The position numbers and the translations under genes are program-made. A stretch of DNA of 64,000 nt, taken from contig CM055106.1 in assembly GCA_029204225.1 (NCBI GenBank), positions 17,742,149-17,806,148 on the forward strand, given 5' to 3'. Source of the DNA: Diphasiastrum complanatum. Lineage: Eukaryota > Streptophyta > Lycopodiopsida > Lycopodiales > Lycopodiaceae. The notes beneath the pieces were generated by a model. It was not told where the DNA came from, searched no databases, and was given only the letters and a program-made list of their open reading frames with translations. This document shows, piece by piece, positions 22,626-35,329 of this stretch; position 1 is the stretch's first letter; every line of letters starts with the position of its first letter.

Positions 22626-23096
22626 AGTTGAAATTCTGCTAGGATCTAGTGCAATATGCGGATCACATCACACAATCACCATAGCCACTCCTCACTAGCT
22701 CTCAAAGATGGCACAATGAAAGTTTTGTCTAGTATGAAGAGACACTGTACATATAGCAAAGCCCCAAACTGCATGGGCTCAACAGGTGTCACTAAACTGG
22801 CCTACCACCTGCCATACTAGAGTTAGGCCCAACATGGCCACATATACTGACAAACCCAGGACATGCCCCTGAGTATAGCATAATGAACTCAAAATCACTA
22901 TACAGGCTAATTTCTTCCTACGTGTGGCTACCTGGCTAACCCAAGTAGCCGTCTACGAGATCAGTGCCCGCTGATATGACAATAGTGGGTCACGTCCCGA
23001 TCACAACTGAAAATAGTAAACTGACTAACTATACATTTATTACAGTATCACATTTGAAGCTTATAATAATGAATCAGATCAAAACTGATTTCTAAC
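22626..23096 (-). repeat. 3' LTR of the nested LARD-like element
   Basis: 471 bases. Read on the minus strand it starts GTTAGAAATC and ends GAATTTCAACT. Same length as the partner at 27980-28450. The termini are not TG...CA. Confidence 0.88.
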
Positions 23097-26000
23097 TCTC
23101 TCCCTTAAGCTCAAATGTGATAAGAGTGAAAAACAATATATTGCAGCAGCGTCTGGAGTGTCCAAAAGATGTTATGCATATCACAAATATGTACTTGACT
23201 CACACTCAACCATACCAACAAACCACCAGGTTTGACTCACAAAGTATCATGTAAACACAATGCTCATACAGAGAATCTACCATACTCTCGACCAACTGAC
23301 TCGTCCCCAATCCAACTTGACCACAAGTGGACCACATGAGTGACATGGCTCAAATTGAGGAAATCCCACTCCCACCATGAGACTTACATCCTCCATCTAG
23401 CTAGGCTCTGTAAAGCTGACATAAATGAGCGATTGAGGCTCAACCTGAGGAAATCTTACTGCCACCATAAGATTATACCCTCACTAGATAGACAACTAGT
23501 AGACAATGACAAGTCAATGACTACTTTGTTTCATCGTAGCAAATGACTACTTTGTTTCATTGTAGCAAATGCACAACCACATAAGACTCCGACTCAGATC
23601 TAGATTCCCGTGACAAGGTAACATGCAAGCCCACACACACTCATGCAAACCAACATTAATGATAAAGCGTCAAATACATGACCAAGGCCTGCCCAAACTG
23701 TGGTATACTGTCGTACCAACACCTGTGCCACCTGTAGATCTACTGCTACACCACTGGTCTCCAAATCAGGTCTCCAACCATGGCTCGCACCTGTAACCAA
23801 GATGCCCTCACGTCCAAGCATATCCAACTGTCCAATAGGTCCTGAAAGCTGATCCCCATCCATTCCCCATGCTCCAAGCACAAGAGTCTACCAAGGACTT
23901 AACGAATAAATGTACACAAACCTCACCATAGGCTATATCTGAGTAGCTCGCCCACCTCCCAAAGATACTGATGATGATCTTCCTGTCCTACATCCCATGT
24001 AGGTTCAACTTCCCATGCTTGACGTTGCCAAATCTGATTTGACTAGTATATAGGCCTCCCACCAAGGAGCCTATCCACAACTGTATCCATCATAGCGTCC
24101 AAGCCAAAGCAAATGCAAACTAGATCCACTATCGTGATGAATAACTCACCCACGATCCATAGCATATCAGGTGGGATAGCTCCAGAACCTTGTACCCTGT
24201 ACCATTTGATCACCAAGCATCCATTACCCATTGATAGCTCCCGAAGAATTTGTCCACCTGTAGTGCAACTAGACTCCAACTGGATCTAACCAAAAACTGC
24301 ACCCTGCTTACCAAATAATGATGGATAACAACAACATGTGAGGCCAACTTGGAGACTACTGTGCATATGACTATGCAGCTCACCTGATTACTCGCCAAAG
24401 TATCAACTGTCACTCCTTGAGCAACCATCTCCATCCCTGCTAGCTCACAACCATGGACATGTTGGATCTACATCACCCCGTAATGCTCTCCATGCCCTCA
24501 TGATATGTACCACCTCAGGTACACTCCATGCCAGCTACCTCCAAGTAGGCATGACCCGTCCCTAGATCATCACATGATGCACCAGCTAAAGAACATCGTC
24601 CATACATCAAATGACATATCATACCTGAGCAACTGTAGCATCTCCCTTAGTGCCACCCCAATGGACTCGTCATCCACATACTATGCTCACCTGATGTCTT
24701 TGATCCTGGTCACCATCCTGCTAGACAAGCCAAACTCCAAAGCATCACCTGCTCCACCTGGCTTTTAGCATCTGCTCGCTCTCCCTGGCTATGTGCCACC
24801 CGACACCATGCCACCGCAAGCATATCCCTGAGTCACCGCTCACGGGATCCCGAGACTGCTGTCTCCCTGATCGTACTGAGGTATATGGCTCTAAGTGACT
24901 TCCTCTAGGCTTATCCTTGATCTCACCACTTGAGAATCTGCACCATGGAAATTCCAACACATGTGCTGAGCCTAGACTCCTGCAAATACAACCAAATGCA
25001 TGAAAGGTATAAGTAGCTTATCCACACCCGTGCTGGTAGATGTCTCCCCATCGATGCCAATGTCCAAAATTGGCCCCCTGCTGTAATGCCAACCTGTACT
25101 CCCAAATGAGCACACCATGAAGTCCTTTCCATCAATGTCCCCTGCAGTAGATCGCTAGCAAAACACTCATCATAGTGTTTGCCTTCCGATCACACCCCCT
25201 GCGATCTCCATCAGCTCTTCAACCTAGAGCTGGCTCGCAAAGCTTCACGCTTTGTCCATTTGCGTTTGCAGCTTCCTGATTCCATCATGAATCCCACTTG
25301 TAAGTCCTGTCCATGTCAATGACTCAAGTCCAATATGAAATAGCTGCCCCCTGATGATCATCCCATGTCATCCTGCAGTGCTATTCCTACCAGGTCTCCC
25401 AATGCCATCCCTGATCACAAAGATTTGAGCATCTACCCTGTAGTGCCCACCTGTATTCCTCCAAGCTAGCTCCTAGCTGCTCCTGTGAATGGTTTCAAAC
25501 CACTCCATGAGAATACACTGAGATGTGAACTCCAAAGCCACCATAAAGTCCCTCACATGATTGTGCATGCCAATATCCCTCCAAGTGAACCTGTGAGATC
25601 TTCCATGGCCCAAACCAAACGATCTACACCCTGTCATCACTGAAATTTGCATCTCTGATGCAATCCTGATATGGCAAATTGACTTGACTTACTCAAGCTG
25701 GCAGTTGAAGTGTATCTCCTCGATGACAAACCTGATACACTGCTCCACAACTAAAATGGCTTGATCAAAATTGACTTACTGATTGCAAAACTGCAAAATC
25801 ATCATACTCACCACTCTCCAAGAGCATCCAAAGTGTGATTATTGACCCGTTCTTCATCCTCTGCGTGTCCACACACAACTCGTCCAATGTGAGTCTGCTA
25901 TCTTGCCCAATGGCTTTCAACTGGCACCACCTCGCACTTTCATCACCTGTGACCACCAAAATGTGTGTACCTCCAAGCTAGCCCATATTTCCCTCCGAAT

Positions 26001-27967
26001 GAGAAATTTCCAAGATACAGATGCGTGTGTCAATGTAGCTATCACCTGACTCGACAATGCCACTGCTGATCACACCTGTGAGAGCGTTCCCCCAAAACGG
26101 CACTTGACATTGGTTGGTTCTAACTCTAAAAGTTGAACTTGATCACAAGAATTTTTCACCTGTAATCGGCATACCATGTCTACCTCTCACCTGTAATTGC
26201 TTGCCCTCTCAAAATTGTCGCCAATGATGAGTAGTCACGCCGCCAAATTGCACTTCCGTCGCCAAAACTAGCTTTCTCCACATGATTCTGCTACCATTCA
26301 TCCCCATATCACATTTACCGCTTCCAAACACCCTGCTACCCTATCAAAAGTAGGCAATAATGATTTAGAAGTGATTATGCCTCATTGTACTGCCCTGTAG
26401 CAGGTTTCACCAGCCAGAAATTGCCCCGAATTTGGCCCTACGGTACCCAAATAACGAATGTAGCCCATTACTAGGTCACCTGCACTCCGCTCGATAGAAT
26501 GGTGATGAAAACACCCCAAAACACCTTTCTCCCTGCTCTGTGATGTTGTTTTGTTTGCTGGCTCTGAGCAACCAGTTTTAGGGGTCATTTTGGCCCAAAG
26601 ATGGCCAAAAAAGGTGCCTTCTAGCTATAGTTAGCCCCTTTGCCATTTGCCCTTGCAAAATGAACTGTATGTTCATTCTGAAAATTTTTAATGTAGAATG
26701 CCACTTTTTGGCCTTCGGGTCCCTTTCAACATTTCAGTCTGAAAATTTTTAATGAAAAAACTTCATTCTGGCCCTTCATGGCCCTTTGAGTCCACATCAC
26801 ACATATCCAATGGTGCTGCCCTTTTCTATGGCCCAGATCGCTCCTCTCTCAACGCGATCTCTACCATGGATGTGAACCCCATAAGATTCGACGGCCTCCC
26901 ATTCTCTTGTGCACTGAACCATGCTCCCTACGAGCACTACGCACCTTTTTGCACTAAGTGCCCTCTCTGGCTGGCGCGCGTGAGGCCTGTCCGCGGCCCT
27001 CTCAATCTCTCTCCTCCTTCCTTTCTCTTTTCCTCCATAGCTATGGCGGTTTCTTCCTACAAAATTTGATCCAGCTGGTTCTCTGGCGCGCGGCCGCCCA
27101 CAACCATCTGCCACTGGATTAATGCTGTTAGAGCACCCTCATTAAGAATCTTATAGCTTGGGATTTCGTTCACCACAGAGAAAGATCCCCATTATCCTTT
27201 GATGAAACCCTAGCTGTCCATTCTTCACCATTTCAGGTCATTCTAGCACCATACTTGATGCTTCTTTCTGCTTTTTGACACTGTGGTAGGCTGCGCCCTA
27301 CTACCGTGCCCAAATTTGTGCTTTTATAGCACCAAATTCAGCTTTGTATGAAGAGAGATCACCAGATTTTTTTTGTTTTTGTCTGTATATCCCAGTCATG
27401 AGGAAAGAGAATACTTGGGCTTCACTCAATCTTACACTGAGCTTCAACTTGCAGATTTTTGCTCCTCTGAGGTTGCCCTAACCCAAGGCATCTGATGCAA
27501 TTTACGGCTCTCTAATTGGTGTGATATTGACTGCAAACAAGCCGATTTTCCCAGAAATCCGTCGACACCCCACAAAACTGGAAATTTCTGAAATTTTCTC
27601 AATTTTCCACCCAATCTGACCCTATAAATTGCTATGGCTCTCTATCACTGCTCTTTGCAAATCCCTTGCAAGTCCCATTGCGCCAAACGGCTGTCCACAT
27701 TGTGAATAACGTAGCCATCACCGATGATTTCACCGAAACCACCGAGACTGCAAGTTTCTCCGTGAATTCTCCCTGAAATCCACCTACGACGATCGTTCTG
27801 ATCTTCCCCGAAGCTCCGATCAAAGGAACTTTGTTGTCTCCAGCCATCCGGACTGCCGATACCCCGTATGGAGTCCTCTCTCCTGAGACTCTTTGAGTGC
27901 TATTTCTCCAGGTGAAAGACGCTATCCCATAGCTCCACCGGATCGTGCATACCTGCATCAACCTGCC

Positions 27968-27979
27968 GCTCTGATACCA
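27968..27979 (-). promoter_or_regulatory. Primer binding site of the LARD-like element
   Basis: TGGTATCAGAGC on the minus strand, complementary to initiator methionine tRNA and touching the LTR with no spacer. It fixes the element's orientation. Confidence 0.88.
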
Positions 27980-28450
27980 AGTTGAAATTCTGCTAGGATC
28001 TAGTGTAGTATGCGGATCCCATCACACAATCACCATAGCCACTCCTCACAAGCTCTCAAAGATGGCACAACAAAAGTTTTGTCTATTATGAAGAAACACT
28101 ATACATATAGCAAAGCCCCAAACTGCATGGGCTCAACAGGTGTCACTAAACTGGCCTACCACCTGCCAAACTAGAGTTAGGCCCAATATGGCCACATATA
28201 CTGACAAACCCAGGACAGGCCCCTGAGTATAGCATAATGAACTTAAAATCACTGTACAGGCTAATTTCGTCCTACGTGTGGCTACCCGGCTAACTCAAGT
28301 AGCCGTCTACGGGATCAGTGCCCGCTGATATGACAATAGTGGGTCACGTCGCGATCACAACTAAAAACAGTAAACTGACTAACTGTACATTTATTACAAT
28401 ATCACCTTTGAAGCTTATAATAATGAATCAGATCAAAATCGATTTCTAAC
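27980..28450 (-). repeat. 5' LTR of the nested LARD-like element
   Basis: 471 bases, aligned without gaps to 22626-23096. Followed on the plus side by TTCCG, the target duplication. Confidence 0.88.
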
Positions 28451-30793
28451 TTCCGAGTTGCGCAAGTAATTCATAACTGGGGCACCAACAAAAGTACTTA
28501 TGAGAATCGTGAGAGTGTGGTCAAAGTAGACCCAATCACTTGGACTATCAAGCCAATAGTCCAAAGAGAAAATCATGATTCATCAACAACGGATCATACC
28601 TGTGATCGACAAGTGAAGACTCTGGGAGTCCATTATGACTCTCAAACCGACACTGTCAATTGGAATCAAGCTCTCGCAACAGTGGATTGTACAACAGACT
28701 ATATGTGTCAACGAGATAATCAATCCGAATTGAACGAAATTTTCTTACTAGATCGAACTTTGGATACGCCGATCACTTTTCCATTGAATATGACGAACTT
28801 AGCTTGGATATCAAATTGATCCAATTCCAAATCCAATTGATGATGATCTAATAGATATTAGTCATGCCTTGACTTACAATGGAGATGCAGAACTTACGGA
28901 TGAGCAGATTCTCAATCACATGGATCCTACAAGATTTGGAGTTTGAGATATTCCGAATGAACCAACAATTAAGCCGCCAAAGGCAGTTATATTGAAGGAC
29001 AAAAAAATGGCAGGACCAATGACCAAGAAATAAGCTAAGCAACACTATAATATGGTCCTGAAATGAGAAAAATCATTTCGAAAAGTTAATTCTAAAATTG
29101 TACTACCTTTATTGGATAAAGGAAAAGAGAAGGTCAAGGATAATACTTCAAGTAAAAGGTTTATCGTTGTAATCCAAACGTTACGGATCTTATAAAGAAA
29201 GAGCTGCAAAGACTACTTGAAGCCAACTTTATATATGAAATCGAACATACAGAATGAGTTTCTCCAATTGTCGTCCTTGCTAAGAAGAATGGAAAGATGA
29301 GAACTTGTGTGAATCTCAAGGCTTTGAATAAAGTGACGCGAAAGGATTACTTTCCGTTACCCTTTACTGAAAGCATATTGGACCATCTTGCTGGAGCAGA
29401 AGCATACAATTTTATGGATGGATTTAGTGGTTACAACCAAGTTAAGATGCCACCTGCAGATCGTCACAAAACAACTTTTGCAAAAGAATGGGAAACTTAT
29501 GCTTATAAAGTTATGCCATTTGGACTTTGTAATGCACCTAGTTCATTTCAAAGAGTGATGCAGTTTGCCTTTAAGGACTCATTGATCTCGGAGTCCATAG
29601 TGTCGATACAGACTACTTGGATTGTTTGGAAAAAGTATTTGAATGTTGTTGCAAATATCAAATCTCCTTAAATTCAGAAAAGTGTCAAATTTGGGTCACT
29701 CATGGAGTTGTCCTTAGACATGTGATATCAAGACATGGCATTGCTACAGATTATTCCAAAATCAAAGTCATTATTAAGTTACCACCACTAGGAACAATTC
29801 AAGGAGGTCATGCAAATTATTATCGAATATTCATCCTATTCTTCGCGGATTTAGCAAAACCTATATATAAACTGACTATTGTACCAATTTGGACAGTAGA
29901 GGCATTGGAAGGAAGCATTTGGAAAATTGAAGAAAGCTTTAGGTTCTGCACCAATACTACGAGGTCCAATATGGACAATTGAGTTTCATGTTCACATTGT
30001 TGCATCGAAATATGCCATTGGGTCAGTTTTGACGTAGCCGAGTGAATATAAAAAGAATTATCCTATCAGGTTTGAACACAGATAGCTTACAGATACGGAG
30101 AAGAAGTATTCGACAACCGAACGCAAATCGTTGGCCATGATTTTTTCTGTTAAGAAGTTTCGACATTATCTATTGACAATGCATTTTGTATTTTATACTG
30201 ATCATCAGCCGTTACTTTATTTGGTGAACAAGACATGCAACACAAGGCGTATTGCAAGATGGCTACTTTTATTGACCGAATTTGATTTTTGTGTTGTGGT
30301 TCGGAAGGGTAAACAACATTATCTAGCCGATCATGTTTCAAGGATTGAATTAGCACCCCCGCACCCGTTAATACTGAAGTGGATGATGAACTACCAGATG
30401 CTGCATTATTTTATGTTGAAGTAGTACCTGAGTGGGCAGCCGATATTGTTGAATATCTTATGCTTGGCCATTCCAATGATTCCTTGACAAAAGTACAAAA
30501 GAGACAATTGATTCATAAGGCACAACCTTATTAATTGATTGCAGATCAATTGTATCACCGAGGAATGGATGGTATTTTGCAAAGATGTGTTTTGCCAAGT
30601 TATCATGTTTTCTCATGATGGCATGGGCGGAGGACAATTTTTAATAGATATCACTGTTCGCAAACCCTTACAATTAGGGTATTGATGGCCCACACTTCAC
30701 AAAGATACAGAAAATTATATTCAGTTATGCGATATTTGTCAACATGCACGTCGTCCTACTCGACAGAATTATGAACCTTTACATCCGGTTTGC
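28451..30793 (+). pseudogene. Gypsy element B Pol remainder (protease to integrase)
   Basis: Continues the protease split by the nested element (VAQVIHNWG), then the linker with NWNQALATVDC. RT text from about 29.2 kb: VLAKKNGKMRTCVNLKALN, YFPLPFTESILDHLAG, YNFMDGFSGYNQVKMP, VMPFGLCNAPSSFQRVM. The YxDD block is lost: after FKDSLIS the text goes almost directly to DYLDCLEKVFECC. RNase H follows with TDHQPLLYLVN and VVRKGKQHYLADHVSRIE. The integrase zinc-binding region (SYHVFS, YIQLCDICQHARRPTRQNY in pieces) ends abruptly at about 30793. Many stops. A diverged copy of the same family is at 37636-38990. Confidence 0.88.
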
Positions 30794-31601
30794 ATTTAGC
30801 TCAAACCTTCCAAATCTATGAAATCCATGCCCTAAACGTTAATCTCAGACACATGGGGATGTGCTCAAAGGATGCATGGATGTAAGAAATCTAGGCGAGG
30901 TCTTTTCCGGATGATAGGTCTTTTCCGGATGATCAGCTTGGGAGAATGTAAAGAGACAAATACATAATGTTTGCCCTAAAAGTGAGGGAGAGGCTTTTCG
31001 TTGAGTACAATGTAAGTGGCAGGAAATGGACTTGCGGGGCTTAAAGCACCCTCTCCCTCTAATATTTGATTATTTTATTGTGAAGAGACGTGATGGAGAG
31101 GGGGGAATCTATTGCGATCCTTTGTGATCCTTTCCAATGAATGCGACTTGCGAGCGGCCATTATTGGCTGCAAACCCAAATCCAGAATCCAGGAGCAGAT
31201 GCAGAGCAAAGGGCATGGCAGGAAGGTGCAGCGCAGAAGCACAGGAAAAGTAGTTCATTTATCCGTTTGTGCAGCCACAAAGCAGCTTCTAGGATTGAGC
31301 TGTTTCGTGTGATGATTGGGTTGTGAAAACAAGTGAAATGTTGCACTGAATGTTTTGGTTTCCTTATTAGCTGTGTTGGGTTTGCTGAAGAACGGTGGCT
31401 TTTGAGGATACGGCGCTTCAGAGACATTTTTTTTAGGGTTTGAGAGCCTCTTTTGCATCTTTTTCTTCTTCCGGTGGGTATCTGAGCATGTGGGTTGTTA
31501 TGTTGAAGCTTTGATTGACTCGAAACGCCTTCCCAAATCAGTCTTTTACTTGGAAAAGTTGTTTTTCTTGTGAATTCTTGCTTTGGGTTGGGGTTGCAGA
31601 T
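30794..31601. promoter_or_regulatory. Upstream region of SLP2
   Basis: About 800 bases between the broken gypsy end and the SLP2 start. It should contain the promoter and 5' leader. An acceptor-like GGGGTTGCAG/AT ends two bases before the ATG, so a 5' UTR intron is possible. No TATA box is convincing. Confidence 0.4.
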
Positions 31602-32846
31602 ATGCCTGTGTATGCAGAAGAAGCAGAGAAGGATTTGCCAGCTTGGACTGGTGAGCGTGAAGATGCTGGTTGCAGCCAAGTGCCATCTTTGGTTTCTGCA
31701 TTTGTGGATACATTTGTAGACTTCGTTGTGGGTGGACAGTTTCTGAGTCCATCTTCAGATTTTCCTTCTACAGCTTCCTCAGAACCTACAAGAGCTACAG
31801 GAGGTGCATTTGAAGAGGAAGATGATCAGACTCTGCACAGCTACAGAGGGCTGGCAACACAGCTGCCAGCAGCAGAGAGGTTAGTAGCAATCGGTGACAT
31901 TCATGGGGATTTGGAAAAGGCAAAAGAAGCTTTGAGGATTGCAGATCTGATAGATTCGAAGGATCATTGGATTGGAGGGAAAACAGTAGTGGTGCAGGTT
32001 GGGGATCTGCTGGACAGAGGTGGGCAGGAACTGAAGGTGATTTACTTGCTAGAGCGACTGAAGAGCGAGGCGAAGCAAGCCGGGGGCGATGTGCACATAA
32101 TGAATGGGAATCATGAGATCATGAACATGGAGGGCGATTTCAGGTTTGTTACCAAAGAGGGAATGGAGGAGTTTAAGAATTGGGCACACTGGTATAATAT
32201 GGGCGAGGTGATGAAAGGACGTTGCCAGGGGCTTCAGAAGCAGCCAGATCCATTTTGGAGCATTCCCAAGGAGTATTCTGAAGCTGCCAGAGCCAGATTA
32301 GCAGCTCTTGGCCCTGGAGGACCGATCGCCACCCGTTTTCTTGCTCAGCATCCAATGGTTTTGATGGTGGGCGGCAATGTTTTTGTTCATGGAGGACTAC
32401 TGCCTAGCCATGTACATCATGGTTTAGAGAGGTTGAATTGGGAAGTGAGGGAGTGGATGATGGGGAAGAGGGGCAGGAGAGCTCCTTCTTATCTTCATGG
32501 CAAGGATGCGCTGGTATGGGTGCGTCGATATTCTCTACCAAAAGAAAGCACATGTGAGTGTGATCTTTTGAAGCAATCCTTAGGCGCAATTGGAGGTGCA
32601 GAGAGAATGGTTGTTGGGCACACTATTCAGGAGAAGTTGGGCATCAATGGAGCCTGCAGCAATCAGGTTATCCGTATCGATGTAGGAATGTCAAGGGGTT
32701 GTGACAATGCGTCGCCGGAAGTGTTAGAAATCCGAAATGATTCTGAGCTGCGCGTGTTGTCATCCAATGCCTCGCCTCAAGTGATTGGGGATAGAAAGCC
32801 TTTGTGGAACAAGGACAAGCCAGGCCTAGCTTCTCTGCTGACATAG
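31602..32846 (+). CDS. SLP2: Shewanella-like protein phosphatase 2 (PPP family)
   Basis: A 414-residue metallophosphatase in one uninterrupted exon. Motifs in order: GDIHG (98-102), GDLLDRG (134-140), GNHE (169-172), FVHGG (261-265), VVGH (337-340) and DVGMSRGC (360-367); these supply the two-metal site of PPP enzymes. The N-terminal QVPSLVSAFVDTFVDFVVGG (26-45) is the conserved opening of plant SLP2, a tyrosine-preferring phosphatase that Arabidopsis work places in the mitochondrial intermembrane space. The start at 31602 was chosen because homologues begin close to it; an in-frame ATG at 31515 would add 29 residues. Residues 46-90 are low-complexity. The frame is intact although retrotransposon wreckage lies within 0.8 kb upstream. 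Confidence 0.9.
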   Translation: MPVYAEEAEKDLPAWTGEREDAGCSQVPSLVSAFVDTFVDFVVGGQFLSPSSDFPSTASSEPTRATGGAFEEEDDQTLHSYRGLATQLPAAERLVAIGDIHGDLEKAKEALRIADLIDSKDHWIGGKTVVVQVGDLLDRGGQELKVIYLLERLKSEAKQAGGDVHIMNGNHEIMNMEGDFRFVTKEGMEEFKNWAHWYNMGEVMKGRCQGLQKQPDPFWSIPKEYSEAARARLAALGPGGPIATRFLAQHPMVLMVGGNVFVHGGLLPSHVHHGLERLNWEVREWMMGKRGRRAPSYLHGKDALVWVRRYSLPKESTCECDLLKQSLGAIGGAERMVVGHTIQEKLGINGACSNQVIRIDVGMSRGCDNASPEVLEIRNDSELRVLSSNASPQVIGDRKPLWNKDKPGLASLLT

Positions 32847-35329
32847 AAGAATATAATCTGGATCCTGGCCGAAGATGGACAGAATTTGAAACCATCTCTA
32901 TCTTCCAGCTTATGAGAGTAGCAAGCTTCAGCAAAAAGTTTGCTTTTGTGAGCAATGTGCAGCAAAAAGTTTCTTGTGATCATTCTTTAGGAAAACGTTA
33001 TTTCTTGTCAGCAATCTGAAACTCAGTTACCGAGCATGGGTTTCCATGGCAATGACAGTTTCAAGGGAGTTCACAGTGCCCAACAAACTATCAGAACTGA
33101 TTTGTATTGACCTTAAAAACTTAAGTTAGATGCCTAAGCTAAAGCAAGTTTATATTGCAACATTTATACCTATGATTGGAGATGGGAACATAAGCATTTT
33201 TTCGATCCATTGTGATCCACCAATTATTTGTGAACGCCATTTGTTTTGTTGCTTAGATGATCCAAAGACTACTGGTGAGGCCATTGAAGAGGAAGTGTCT
33301 CCCATTTTCTGGAATACTGGCATAGTTTATGACTTGTTGGCTGCCATCTTCTTATTGTAATGAAAAGATTCTGGAGAAGATATCTAGAAATTGAATTTCC
33401 CACCTAGTTGGAATATAGGCTGTCCTCTGATATTGAAGCTAAGGCACATCAGCAGATATGTTTTATTAAAGCATAGTGCTTTGGTTAACAGACTTACAAT
33501 CTACTTGCCAGTTCATGATGCTTTGATTACACTTCAATCAAATGTGGAGGTGTCAGCTTTTTGGACTACACCACCAGATCAATTCCCTTTTCATGTGGAC
33601 TATGTGATCTTCACCCTTACACATGGGTTGAGTCTTGCCATACTTTAGCTTAAAGCTTTATTGATTGAATGAAATTGTTTGCACTGCTTGTTGCCATACT
33701 TTAGCTTAAAACTTTATTGATTGAATGGCATCTTTTGCACGTATATTTAGATCCATTTTATTGTGATTTGATATTCATTCTAATCATTTATGATGTATCA
33801 TGATTGTATTAGTGCTTTCTTGAAATTTTATTTGACTTTATCATTTTATTGTAAATTATCTAATGTAGATCTAGGTTATGAAAAGTATAGGCCCAAAAAA
33901 CTTATATCTAGACCCTATTAGAGTTTTTTACGTTTAGAAAGGCCTACGTCGAACTACTACTAGTGGCCTACAGTGAGCTAGCCTACACTTATTTAAGTTG
34001 ACTAGTAGGTAGTGTAGGTAACTAGTGGTAGATAGTAGGTGAGACTAGAGAGAGAAGATAACAATGCTTATAAATAGGAGGATTTGTAGCGAGTTTGTAC
34101 TTCCAAGTTTTTTTATAAACGTACGTCACCATTCTTGTTGCTTAATAACTGTACTTTCTACTTCCATGACAAGGTACTATCTTCTTGATTTGTGTAATCA
34201 TTATGAAAAATGATAGTTTTGTATTTTTAAGTCAGTTCTGCTTTTTTTATTCTTGTTATGTACTTGATTAAATGCAAGTTAGAAGTACTTAGTCAAAGTC
34301 AATTTGACTTTTTGCTATTCTACAGATAGTATCTGGTCTTAAATCAAGTTTCTAGATCAATACATAGATTTTGAACAATTTTAGCACCAATTTTTTCCAT
34401 GGTATTAAAGTAGCTTGCTAAGGCTGTATAGTATAATTCATACAGTATTTGATTTGGAGGCTATAAAAAAAGCACAAATTACCAAGTTTTAGTTTTGAAT
34501 AGATTTTTGAAATATTTTTGCAAGTTTTGAAATTGTTGCTCACCATCGCAGACACTATTTAGGGTACAAAATTTGTACCAGCTCGTACAAAAGTTATACC
34601 ACTATGTACATGATTATAAGCTTATTATTGTGTTTTTATAGACTCCAAGTAATTTTTAAAGGTTTTTAGATTATTTTTGTGTCTCTATAGTCAATAAATC
34701 AGTATAAGTATTTTTTGTAGCTATATTGTTGAATAGGCGAGATATATAGTACAAAACTTGTAGCAATTATTAATTGTTTCTATAGTAGAATTAGTTTACA
34801 AACTGTTTTTTGGCCTTGCCTTGCAAAGGCAACAATATGTGTTGAGGTCGGTCAATGGAGTTTGGAAAAAAAGATACTCTATGATGGTAGCCTGAACTTT
34901 TAAGGGCCAACCCTTGGTTGAGGGATAAACTAACATGCATTTTTTCTCATGAAAAAAAAAGTTACCGACGCATGCAAACAATGCATGATGCATAAGGCCA
35001 AAAAAGCAAAGACACAAGGATGTGATACTTTACTATGCATGAATGGGTAGATTCTCAAAGGCAAAAGCTAAAAAAAGGTATATTCGATCATTTTAGAAGA
35101 ACACCATTGTATTGTGCATGGATTCAAAAGCATTTTTTTTATTTAGTTTACTCATTTTTCCTATTATGCAAAACTGGAATAGGCCATAATTGATAGAGAA
35201 AATAATATACAGCAAATAACTAGTAGTATCTAAATATGCTAGCAGCTAGTTTATCCTTAACATCAATTTATAATAAAAATAAATAAATAAGTAAACTATC
35301 GATTTTCATGTTAGCTGCTCGCCCTGGTG
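32847..35329. other. Intergenic, AT-rich, no gene
   Basis: Probably includes the SLP2 3' UTR. A 56-bp-period duplication (CATACTTTAGCTTAAA) starts at 33638 and 33694. Around 33890-34410 a TATAAATAG box and a degenerate primer-like TGGTATTAAAG (34400) hint at an eroded LTR, which I cannot establish. The remainder is AT-rich. Confidence 0.4.

Larger units (their letters stand above)
22626..28450 (-). mobile_element. Complete non-coding LTR element (LARD-like), nested
   Basis: A 5825-base minus-strand element bounded by two 471-base LTRs and a perfect 5-bp target duplication TTCCG (22621-22625 and 28451-28455). The primer site sits against the right LTR and a purine tract (AAGGGAGA on the minus strand, 23097-23104) against the left one. 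Removing it restores the reading frame of the gypsy protease. The 4.9-kb interior has no frame longer than about 110 codons and no Gag, RT or integrase motif on either strand, so it fits large retrotransposon derivatives (LARDs), which depend on proteins from another element. The LTRs differ at roughly 26 of 471 positions by eye, with no indels, so the insertion is not recent. Confidence 0.88.

Noticed and set aside
23600-27961. Frames of 60-110 codons inside the LARD-like element as genes
   Set aside because: None matches Gag, Pol or any family I know; they overlap on both strands and the interior is non-coding by structure.
33890-34410. Solo LTR with TATA box and degenerate primer site
   Set aside because: TGGTATTAAAG is too far from the tRNA complement and no second LTR or clear ends exist.
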